From contig NZ_JADLQQ010000019.1 in NCBI RefSeq assembly GCF_015477765.1, forward strand, positions 43,118 through 107,117: 64,000 nt of DNA, given 5' to 3'. Both the position numbers and the translations under genes were made by a program. Below, piece after piece: positions 25,278 to 32,653 of this stretch. Source of the DNA: Nocardia transvalensis (GTDB taxonomy: Bacteria; Actinomycetota; Actinomycetes; Mycobacteriales; Mycobacteriaceae). The notes under the pieces were generated by a model. It was not told where the DNA came from. It did no database searches and worked only from the letters and a program-made list of their open reading frames with translations. Each line of letters starts with the position of its first letter. The stretch's first letter is position 1.

Positions 25278-26192
25278 CTACCAGGACAATTCGCCGCAAT
25301 GGCGGGCCGAGTCGGGGGACTCTATCTGGAGGGTGGCGTGTTCGATGCGGAAGCCGTCGCGCAGGATCCGCTGGGCCGAACGGAGTACGTCGTCGCCGTC
25401 GCCGCCGGCTTCGGTGGCCAGATGGGCCGAGGCGACCTCCATTCCGGAGGTGAGCGTCCACACGTGCAGATCGTGGACATCGGACACGCCCGGCACGGCC
25501 TGCAGGGCGGCGGCGATCTGTTCGACGTCGAGGTCTTCGGGGCTGTGCTGAAACAGGATTCGCAGCGAGCGCCGCGCCAGCACCCAGGTGCGCGGCAGCA
25601 CCCACAGCCCGATCGCCACACCCACGATCGGATCGGCGTAGGGCCAGTGCGCGAGCAGCGTGATCACCGCCGAGACCAGCACGCCCAGCGAGCCGACCAG
25701 ATCCGACAGCACCTCCAGGTACGCACCGCGCAGATTCAGGCTCTCCCGCGCTCCCGACCGCAGCAGCAGGAAGGCGGTGGTGTTGGCGACCAACCCGATC
25801 GCGCCGACGATCAACACGGGCAGCCCGGGCACGACGGGCGGCTCGCCCAGCCGCCGAATCGCTTCGTAGAGGACATAAGCCGCCACGGCGAACAGCAGCA
25901 GCGCATTCGCCAGCGCCGCCAGCACCTCGGCCCGGTAGTAGCCGAAGGTGCGCGCATAGGTGGGCCGGGTCCGCTTGGCCAGCAGGACCGCCGACAGCGC
26001 CATCGACAGCCCGACCACATCGGTGAGCATGTGGGCGGCATCCGACAGCAGCGCCAGCGATCCGGTCGCCGCCGCGACACCCACCTCGGTCAGCAGATAC
26101 GCCACACCGATGCACAGCGCGAGCACCAGCCGGTTCAGATACCGGCCCGAGGCGCTCTCCGGCGCGGCGGCATGTCCGTGATCATGACCCAC
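25278..26192 (-). CDS. Cation diffusion facilitator (zinc/cadmium-type exporter)
   Basis: A 304-residue CDF protein with a short His-rich start (G-H-D-H-G-H), six membrane helices and a cytoplasmic ferredoxin-like domain. The metal site in helix 2 reads L-L-S-D-A-A-H-M-L-T-D and in helix 5 Y-L-E-V-L-S-D-L-V-G-S; V-H-D-L-H-V-W-T marks the C-terminal domain. These match CzcD/ZitB-type Zn(II) exporters working by proton antiport. The start is GTG at 26192; the ribosome site is weak. Divergent from the ECF transporter genes 99 bp away. Confidence 0.93.
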   Translation of the reverse strand: MGHDHGHAAAPESASGRYLNRLVLALCIGVAYLLTEVGVAAATGSLALLSDAAHMLTDVVGLSMALSAVLLAKRTRPTYARTFGYYRAEVLAALANALLLFAVAAYVLYEAIRRLGEPPVVPGLPVLIVGAIGLVANTTAFLLLRSGARESLNLRGAYLEVLSDLVGSLGVLVSAVITLLAHWPYADPIVGVAIGLWVLPRTWVLARRSLRILFQHSPEDLDVEQIAAALQAVPGVSDVHDLHVWTLTSGMEVASAHLATEAGGDGDDVLRSAQRILRDGFRIEHATLQIESPDSARHCGELSW

Positions 26193-26291
26193 ACCGTCAA
26201 GTTATGCACAAGATCTATGAACTGCCGCGCAGACACGGCCGATGCGCCCGGGTCGGGACCGCGACCGGTTGCGGCCTGGCAGACTTGATCC

Positions 26292-28370
26292 GTGACCGCT
26301 CCACCCGACGCCGGCGCCGCGCCGTCGATCGTCCACGGCCCGCTGCGTCCCGTCGAACTCGCCACCGGAGCGGTCCTCGGCGGCGTGACCGTCGGACTGG
26401 TCACCCTCGGTCACGTGATTCCGCTGGCCGCCGCACTGAATCTCGTCGCGGCCGTACCGCTCGGCCTGCTCGCGCAGCGCTACCGGCTGCGCGCCACCCT
26501 CACCGCCACCGTTGCCACGTCCCTGGTCACCTTCGTCGCGGCCGGGCTGCTGCCCGCGGTGGCCGTGGCCGGTGCGGCGACGATCGGCGGCATCATCGGC
26601 ACGGTGAAACGCCGCGGCGGCGGCCTGCCCGTGGTCCTGGGGCTGTCGACCGTCGCGGGCGTGGTGTGGGCGGCGCTGCCGCTCGGCTTCCTGCTGCTGT
26701 TCGCCGCGACGCGGGAGTTGGTCTTCGACAACGTGCGCAACACCGCGCACGGCATCCAGGAGCTGGCCGCCCGGCAACAGCAGCTCGAACCGCTCGGGCG
26801 GGCGGTGAACGACGCCGCCGACCTGATCCTGCGCTGGTGGTGGGCGTTCATCGGCGGTGGCGCATTCCTCGGAGTCGTTGTCACCGCGCTGTTTTCGTGG
26901 TTCGTGCTCGGCTCGGTCCTGGACCGGCTCACCTGGCTGCCCGGGCGCGACCTGCTGGCCGCGCCGCCCGATGACAGGCCCGTCGGCCCGCTGCCGGTGA
27001 CCTTGCGCGAGGTGTCGTTCCGCTATCCCGGGGCGCGCACGGCCGCACTGGCCGGAATCGATCTCACCGTGCGGGTGGGGGAATTCGTGGCCGTGGTGGG
27101 TCACAACGGTTCCGGCAAGTCGACGCTGACCCGGGTGCTGGCCGGACGCCCGCCGACCGATGGCACCGTGGAACGGCCGGGTTCGGCCGGACTCGGTCTG
27201 CTCGGCGGCACGGCGTTGGTGCTGCAGCGGCCGGAGAGCCAGACCCTCGGTGTGCTCGTCGCCGACGATGTGGTCTGGGGCCTGCCCCCGGAGCTGGCCG
27301 CGCAGGTCGATATCGAGGCCCTGCTGCGCGAGGTGGGCCTGGACGGGCTGGGTGGCGCCGAGACCGCGTCCCTGTCCGGCGGCCAGCAGCAACGCTTGGC
27401 CGTGGCCGCCGCTCTCGCGCGCCGGCCCGCGCTGCTCATCGCCGACGAGGCCACCTCGATGATCGATCCGCAGGGCCGCCGCGAACTGGTGGCGCTGCTG
27501 GCCGAGTTGCCCCGGCGCCACCCGATGGCCGTGCTCCTGGTCACCCATCACGAGGCCGATGCCGAGGCCGCCGATCGCGTGGTACACCTGGCCGGTGGGC
27601 GACAGGTGGATCGGCTGCCGGCCTGGCCGCGGCCGGTGCGCGATCCGCGGCGGCGCCCGATGGGCGAGCCGCTGCTGGAGCTGCGCGACGTGCGCCACAC
27701 CTACAACCGTGGGACACCGTGGGCGGCACCGGCCCTGCACGGTGTCGATCTGGCGGTGCGGCGCGGCGAGGCGCTGCTGATCGTGGGCGGCAACGGTTCG
27801 GGTAAGTCGACGCTGGCCTGGATCATGGCAGGGTTGATCACACCCACCGCAGGCCGGTGCGAGCTGCGCGACTTCGCGGGCGCGCGCCCGGTGCACAAGC
27901 GAATCGGCGCGGTGGAATTGGCTTTTCAGCATTCCCGCCTGCAATTGCAGCGCCAGACGGTCGGTGCCGAGATCGAGGATTGGGGCGGGCACGGCACCGG
28001 GTCGGGTGCGGTCGGCCGGGCCTTGGACGCGGTCGGCCTGGATCGGGCCATGGCGTCGCGGTCCATCGAGGAACTGTCCGGCGGCGAGGCCAAGCGCGTG
28101 GTGCTGGCGGCGATCGTCGCCAGTCGGCCGCAGGTGGTGGTGCTCGACGAGCCACTGGCCGGACTCGATCCCCAGGGCCGGGCCGAGGTGGTGGAACTGC
28201 TTGCGCGGCTGCGGGATTCGGGCCTCACCCTGATCGTCATCTCCCACGATGTGGAGGATATGGCGGGCGTGTGCGACCGCGCGGTCCACCTGCGCTCGGG
28301 GCGGATCGTGGAGAGCCTGCCCGAATCCGCACCGGCGCAGACCGAGGACGCGACGGGAGGCGGACGATGA
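26292..28370 (+). CDS. ECF-type transporter: fused membrane component and two ATPase domains
   Basis: A 692-residue three-part fusion. Residues 1-235 are a membrane domain with about six helices. Residues 240-460 and 465-680 are two ABC ATPase domains, each with Walker A (G-H-N-G-S-G-K-S-T and G-G-N-G-S-G-K-S-T), ABC signature (L-S-G-G-Q-Q-Q-R and L-S-G-G-E-A-K-R) and Walker B (A-L-L-I-A-D-E, V-V-V-L-D-E). From memory it matches Rv2326c of M. tuberculosis in size and order. ECF systems import vitamins or metals; the membrane domain may act as substrate-binding S component, which is inference. Starts with GTG; its TGA overlaps the next ATG. Confidence 0.9.
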   Translation: MTAPPDAGAAPSIVHGPLRPVELATGAVLGGVTVGLVTLGHVIPLAAALNLVAAVPLGLLAQRYRLRATLTATVATSLVTFVAAGLLPAVAVAGAATIGGIIGTVKRRGGGLPVVLGLSTVAGVVWAALPLGFLLLFAATRELVFDNVRNTAHGIQELAARQQQLEPLGRAVNDAADLILRWWWAFIGGGAFLGVVVTALFSWFVLGSVLDRLTWLPGRDLLAAPPDDRPVGPLPVTLREVSFRYPGARTAALAGIDLTVRVGEFVAVVGHNGSGKSTLTRVLAGRPPTDGTVERPGSAGLGLLGGTALVLQRPESQTLGVLVADDVVWGLPPELAAQVDIEALLREVGLDGLGGAETASLSGGQQQRLAVAAALARRPALLIADEATSMIDPQGRRELVALLAELPRRHPMAVLLVTHHEADAEAADRVVHLAGGRQVDRLPAWPRPVRDPRRRPMGEPLLELRDVRHTYNRGTPWAAPALHGVDLAVRRGEALLIVGGNGSGKSTLAWIMAGLITPTAGRCELRDFAGARPVHKRIGAVELAFQHSRLQLQRQTVGAEIEDWGGHGTGSGAVGRALDAVGLDRAMASRSIEELSGGEAKRVVLAAIVASRPQVVVLDEPLAGLDPQGRAEVVELLARLRDSGLTLIVISHDVEDMAGVCDRAVHLRSGRIVESLPESAPAQTEDATGGGR

Positions 28371-29104
28371 GCGTGGTGTTGCTGCGCGAGGTTCCGGTCG
28401 ACAGTCCGGTGCATCGGCTGTGGGCCGGGACGAAGATGATTGCGGCGTTTGCGATCAGCGTGCTGATGATGATTCAGCCCACGTGGCCGGTGCTGGCCGT
28501 GTCGGTGGCGTTTCTGGTGGTGATCGGGCTGGCGGCGCGGCTACCGCTCGGGACGCTGCCGCGGCTGCCGTGGTGGTTCTGGGCGCTGATCGGCGTGGGG
28601 GCCCTGCTCAATATCCCGGGCGGCAGTGCGGCCGTGATCCGATACGCACAGATGACCCTGCTCGGCCTGATCCTGCTGACCACCTCGTTCCTCATCGCCT
28701 GGACCACGCCGCTCGGCGAGATCGCTCCGGCCCTGGCGAAACTCGGTGCGCCGCTGCGCAAGCTGCGGGTGCCGGTGGACGAGTGGGCGGTCGTGGTGGC
28801 GCTGACCCTGCGTGGGCTGCCGCTGTTGATGGAGGAGATGCGGGTGCTGCGCGCGGCACGCCGATTGCGACCCAGGGACTCCGCGCTGCAGTTGGCCACC
28901 GACAATCCGCTCGTCGACATTCTCACCGCGGCCATGGCGGTGTCCACCCGTCGCGCCGGGGAGTTGGGCGAGGCGATCACCGCGCGCGGCGGCACCGGAC
29001 AGCTCACCGCACACCCCAGTGCGCCCGGGCGGCGGGATGCGATCGCGTTGGCGATGGTGTTCGCCGTCTACGCTGGCGCTGTCGCGATCGACATCCTGCT
29101 GTAG
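28367..29104 (+). CDS. ECF transporter T component
   Basis: A 245-residue membrane protein (EcfT-like) with an N-terminal S-P-V-H-R-L-W-A-G-T-K segment, about five helices and the two cytoplasmic coupling motifs Ala-Arg-Arg (L-R-A-A-R-R-L) and Ala-Arg-Gly (I-T-A-R-G-G) that contact the ATPases. Overlap of four bases (ATGA) with the fused ATPase gene indicates one transporter; Rv2325c is the counterpart by memory. No biotin, cobalamin, thiamine or other vitamin gene is adjacent, so the substrate stays open. Confidence 0.88.
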   Translation: MSVVLLREVPVDSPVHRLWAGTKMIAAFAISVLMMIQPTWPVLAVSVAFLVVIGLAARLPLGTLPRLPWWFWALIGVGALLNIPGGSAAVIRYAQMTLLGLILLTTSFLIAWTTPLGEIAPALAKLGAPLRKLRVPVDEWAVVVALTLRGLPLLMEEMRVLRAARRLRPRDSALQLATDNPLVDILTAAMAVSTRRAGELGEAITARGGTGQLTAHPSAPGRRDAIALAMVFAVYAGAVAIDILL

Positions 29105-29324
29105 AGCAAACCCACCGGTCGGCCGAAATATCTTGTGATACCCGCGATTTCGGGGTCTCGGCGGCGCCGGTGAAGGTACGGTTACGTTCGAGAGTTGGCC
29201 GGATTGCCACTCGAGCGCGCGACCTGGGGTGAGGACAGGAGGGGGTGAGTAGCGTTCTTCGCGCGCACCTGGGCGTACGATTTGCCCGATTTGGGTGACC
29301 TGATGAAGATGGGAATACCGGAAA

Positions 29325-29972
29325 ATGAATCTGCACAAGTTCACTGCCGCCGTGGTTCCGGCGGTTGTGGCCGTGGCCCTCGGGGCGGGCACGGTCCATG
29401 CAGATCCCGGCGCGCCTGAGGTGCGCTATGAGACCAAGCTGATCGGCAAGGTCGTCGAAACCACATTGGACGGCGGCTTCTTCGAGGTGGCCGACGACCG
29501 GCAGACCGTGGCGATCAAGGCCGCCGACGGCGCCACGCTGGTCACCCTCCCGCTGTCGTTCCGTCAGGACGGGCTGGAGTATCCCCTCCCGTATCAGGTG
29601 CGTGACGAGGGCCGGGTGCTGGACCTGACCGCGGTCAAGAATGTCGCGGCCGCCCGTCCCGCACCGGCCGTACCGGTGGCCTCCCTGGCCGAAAACCAGC
29701 GCGCCATGGACGCTTTCGCGAGCCAGTTCGGCATCGCCACCGCCATCGGCGGCTTCATCGGCACCGCGATCGGCGCGGTGGTCGGCGGCATCATCGGCCT
29801 GGCGGGCGGCCCGCTGGACCTGGCCGCCATCGTGGTCGGCGCCGCGATCGGCGGCATCATCGGCACCCTGGTAGTCGGCGGCCCCACCCTCATCATCGCC
29901 GGCATCGATCTCATCAACACCCTGGCCGCCCCACCCGGCACCACCAAGTGGATGGACCCCACCGGCCGCTGA
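29325..29972 (+). CDS. Secreted glycine-zipper protein, function unknown
   Basis: A 215-residue exported protein with a signal peptide ending near A-G-T-V-H-A-D-P (cleavage about residue 26). A beta-rich domain follows (Y-E-T-K-L-I-G-K-V-V-E-T-T-L-D-G-G-F-F-E-V), resembling a family common in Nocardia (DUF8020 type, from memory). The C-terminal half has three Gly-rich hydrophobic stretches of glycine-zipper pattern (G-G-F-I-G-T-A-I-G-A-V-V-G-G-I-I-G), which could insert into or oligomerise at a membrane. Clear ATG start. Monocistronic, and followed by a 24-bp tandem array. Confidence 0.8.
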   Translation: MNLHKFTAAVVPAVVAVALGAGTVHADPGAPEVRYETKLIGKVVETTLDGGFFEVADDRQTVAIKAADGATLVTLPLSFRQDGLEYPLPYQVRDEGRVLDLTAVKNVAAARPAPAVPVASLAENQRAMDAFASQFGIATAIGGFIGTAIGAVVGGIIGLAGGPLDLAAIVVGAAIGGIIGTLVVGGPTLIIAGIDLINTLAAPPGTTKWMDPTGR

Positions 29973-30000
29973 CCCCACGTCCCAACACGCCGCTGATCCA

Positions 30001-30227
30001 CATGCCCGGGCACGCTCGCCAACCCACGTGCCCGGGCACGGCCGCCGTCTTCATGCCCGGTGCAGCCGCTGACTTCATGCCCGGCGCTGCCGCCAACCCA
30101 CATGTCCCGGCTGCCGCTCATCCCCATGTCCCGGCTGCCGCCAACCCACATGTCCCGGCTGCCGCCAACCCACATGTCCCGGCTGCCGCCAACCCACATG
30201 TCCCGGCTGCCGCTAATCCACATGTCC
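30001..30227. repeat. Minisatellite, 24-bp unit, six regular plus degenerate copies
   Basis: CATGTCCCGG recurs at 30101, 30125, 30149, 30173, 30197 and 30221, exactly 24 bp apart; core CATGTCCCGGCTGCCGCC. Older degenerate copies lie at 30001, 30027, 30052 and 30076. The last copy runs straight into the dispersed hairpin element at 30228. Located between convergent genes. Confidence 0.93.
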
Positions 30228-30246
30228 CGGCGTGCTTTTGGCCGGG
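30228..30246. repeat. Dispersed intergenic hairpin element, copy 2
   Basis: CCGGCGTGCTTTTGGCCGG, a CCGGC/GCCGG hairpin 2 nt from the lipase stop codon, so a candidate terminator for the lipase gene. Forms the end of the 24-bp array. Confidence 0.65.
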
Positions 30247-30248
30247 AC

Positions 30249-31451
30249 TCAGCGGATGATGCAGCCCGGGGCGGGTGAGATGCCTGCGAAGCGGTCGGAG
30301 AGGAAGTTCATGCCGCCCAGGGCTTCTCCGATGGCGGCGCCGTTGTGGGAGGGGAAGGGGGAATGTATTGCCGTCAAAGCGGCGCCCTGGGCGCAGTAGC
30401 GGTTGATCAGGGTGGTGAAACCTCCGACGGGGATCACGTCGTCGGTGGTGCTGTGGTACAGGTACAGCGGGGTATCCGGGGCGGTGCCGCCGAGTTCGTT
30501 CACGCCTGCCGCGGTTCGAAAAGCGGGGCTGCCCAGGATATTCGGCACCGTCGCGAAGTCGTCGGTGCGGGCGCCCACGTATTTCGGGACCAGGTCCGAA
30601 CCGCAGGCGGTGGCGTTCTCGGCCAAGGCCGCACGGCCGCGGTCGTTCAACAGATCGATCAGCCCGGACTCGGGTTCGTTGCGGGCCAAGGCCAGCAGGA
30701 TCAGCATCGCCAGACCCGCCTGCGGCCCACCGTCGACGCGCTGGGCGATGGCGGGGATATCCGCCGGTATGCCACCCGAACTGATGCCCGCGAACACCAC
30801 ATCCGGCGCATACTCCGGACGCAGCTGCGCGGCCCACAGCGTCGCGAAGGCACCACCCGAATATCCCCATCCCCCAACGGGACTCGCCGCGGTGACACCC
30901 GCGGGCGGGAAACCGCGCACGGCACGGATTCCGTCGAGCATCGCGTGTGCGGCGGTCGTACCATCGAAGAATCGCGACTGCGGCCCTTCGTAATCGCTGA
31001 CCACGATCGCCCAGCCGCGCCGCAGCCCCTCCACCATGAACGGAACGTCCAGAACCGTATTCACCACGCTGAGATCGCGTCCACCGCGCAGCGCATACGA
31101 CGGCGCACAGCGGGTGCCCAGACTGTCGTAGGCCACCTGGTACGACAGCAGCGGCCGCGGCCCCGCCCACGGCACCGGCGACACCATCACCGTCGTCACC
31201 GCCAATATCGGCTGCTTCCTGGAATCGGTTGTGCGGTAACGCAACTGCCACGCGGCCACCGGAATCGGCAGATCGAACAGCGCGATCGGGCGCGATCCCA
31301 GCACCGCCCCGTTCGGCGCCGCGGCGAGATCGGCGGGCGCCCGGTAGAACGGATCGTTATCGGGGAACGGGATATCGGCCCGCGCAAGGGGAGTCGCCGC
31401 GGCCATCACCGCGACGACCACGCCGACCAGCAGCACCCACCACGCCCGCAT
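30249..31451 (-). CDS. Secreted LIP-family lipase
   Basis: A 400-residue exported alpha/beta hydrolase: signal peptide with V-L-L-V-G-V-V-V-A-V-M and cleavage near A-R-A-D. The nucleophile motif is G-Y-S-G-G (G-x-S-x-G), followed by A-F-A-T-L-W-A-A-Q-L; the His is probably in the late H-N-G-A-A segment and the acid in S-T-T-D-D-V-I-P. The LIP family (PF03583 type) includes secretory lipases of Nocardia and Candida cleaving triacylglycerols. The ATG at 31451 is chosen; a GTG 21 bp upstream in frame is possible. Terminated by the hairpin at 30228. Confidence 0.9.
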   Translation of the reverse strand: MRAWWVLLVGVVVAVMAAATPLARADIPFPDNDPFYRAPADLAAAPNGAVLGSRPIALFDLPIPVAAWQLRYRTTDSRKQPILAVTTVMVSPVPWAGPRPLLSYQVAYDSLGTRCAPSYALRGGRDLSVVNTVLDVPFMVEGLRRGWAIVVSDYEGPQSRFFDGTTAAHAMLDGIRAVRGFPPAGVTAASPVGGWGYSGGAFATLWAAQLRPEYAPDVVFAGISSGGIPADIPAIAQRVDGGPQAGLAMLILLALARNEPESGLIDLLNDRGRAALAENATACGSDLVPKYVGARTDDFATVPNILGSPAFRTAAGVNELGGTAPDTPLYLYHSTTDDVIPVGGFTTLINRYCAQGAALTAIHSPFPSHNGAAIGEALGGMNFLSDRFAGISPAPGCIIR

Positions 31452-31848
31452 CACACCCGCAACCCACACACCACGGCCCCGTCCATCCCATCGGTAATCG
31501 AGAACTACTGCCCGGCAACGGCTTTGCTGATACGTCAACCAAGGATGCTCGGATCCCATCGCGTGCCTCCCGCGTCCAACCACACCGACGCGCAGGCACT
31601 CCATGCGTGGGTCCGCACCGACCGCACCCCACCATCGGGCACCCACCGTAACCCTGCGAAACTCGCAGGTCAACGACCTGGGACTGATTTTGCATCGATG
31701 CGAAGATTCGCGCCCCTTCCGTAACTTCCCGTTCCATTCCCGTCATGACGGCGTGTCCACCCCGTCATGCCGAAGTGTCCGATCCCGGCCGCGCGAGGGG
31801 AGTAATCTTCCCCGTGCGATTCCTCGGTGGAAGGGGGGTGCAGACGAC
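31452..31848. promoter_or_regulatory. 397-bp divergent intergenic region with adjacent inverted repeats
   Basis: Separates the divergent lipase and methyltransferase genes. CTGCGA-AAC-TCGCAG (31654-31668) is followed at once by AGGTC-AAC-GACCT (31667-31679): two inverted repeats with the same AAC spacer, sharing two bases. GCATCGATGC near 31690 is a further palindrome. They may be regulator sites. No gene with a ribosome site is seen. Confidence 0.35.
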
Positions 31849-32643
31849 ATGTCTGCCGTTGACAGGACCGTGCCGAGTTCGGCGCGCATGTACGACTACT
31901 TTCTCGGCGGTAGGGACAACTACGAGTGCGATCGCCTGGCGGCGAAGCAGGTCGAAAAGGTGGTCCCCTCGCGCATCCAGGCTCGGACGAACCGGGCCTT
32001 CATGCACCGCGTCGTCGGATACCTGGCCGGGGAAATCGGCGTGCGGCAGTTCCTCGACATCGGCACCGGTATCCCTACCGAGCCCAACCTTCACCAGATC
32101 GCCCAGCGGAGTATCCCCGACGCTCGCGTCGTCTACGTCGACAACGACCCGCTGGTGCTGACACACGCGCGAGCATTGATGACCGGAACGGCCGAGGGCC
32201 GTACGGTGTTCGTCCAAGCCGATGTCCGCGAACCCGAGTCGATCCTGGAGGCTCCCAAGCTCCGGGACGTGCTCGACCTGTCCCGGCCGGTCGCCCTGAC
32301 AATGCTCGCCGTGATGCACTTCGTACCCGACAGCGAGGGTGCGCACCGGATCGTGTCCACTCTCGTCGATGCGCTCGCGCCGGGCTCCTGGCTCGTCATG
32401 TCGCACTCGACTGCCGACTTCGACCGGGAGCGGATGACGCGGGCCCTGCAGCTCTACCAACTCAGCGGCACAAAAGCGCAGCTTCGAGGCAGAGAGGAGT
32501 TCACCTCCTTCTTCCGAGGCCTGGATCTGATCGAGCCCGGGGTGGTCGGGCCACATCGCTGGCGTCCGGACTCCCTGCCGTCGGAGCCCGACGTGACAGA
32601 TGCGACGGTTTCCGGCTATGTCGGGGTTGCCCGGAAACCCTGA
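31849..32643 (+). CDS. SAM-dependent methyltransferase (DUF574/Methyltransf_19 type)
   Basis: A 264-residue Rossmann methyltransferase of the actinobacterial DUF574 group. The opening S-S-A-R-M-Y-D-Y-F-L-G-G-R-D-N-Y is the family hallmark; the SAM site is F-L-D-I-G-T-G-I-P-T, followed by V-Y-V-D-N-D-P acidic loop and the strand A-L-T-M-L-A-V-M-H-F. These proteins are very numerous in Streptomyces and Nocardia and their substrates are mostly unknown. The ATG at 31849 follows GGAAGGGGGG (31829-31838). Convergent with ligD. Confidence 0.9.
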   Translation: MSAVDRTVPSSARMYDYFLGGRDNYECDRLAAKQVEKVVPSRIQARTNRAFMHRVVGYLAGEIGVRQFLDIGTGIPTEPNLHQIAQRSIPDARVVYVDNDPLVLTHARALMTGTAEGRTVFVQADVREPESILEAPKLRDVLDLSRPVALTMLAVMHFVPDSEGAHRIVSTLVDALAPGSWLVMSHSTADFDRERMTRALQLYQLSGTKAQLRGREEFTSFFRGLDLIEPGVVGPHRWRPDSLPSEPDVTDATVSGYVGVARKP

Positions 32644-32653
32644 GGGCGAATGC

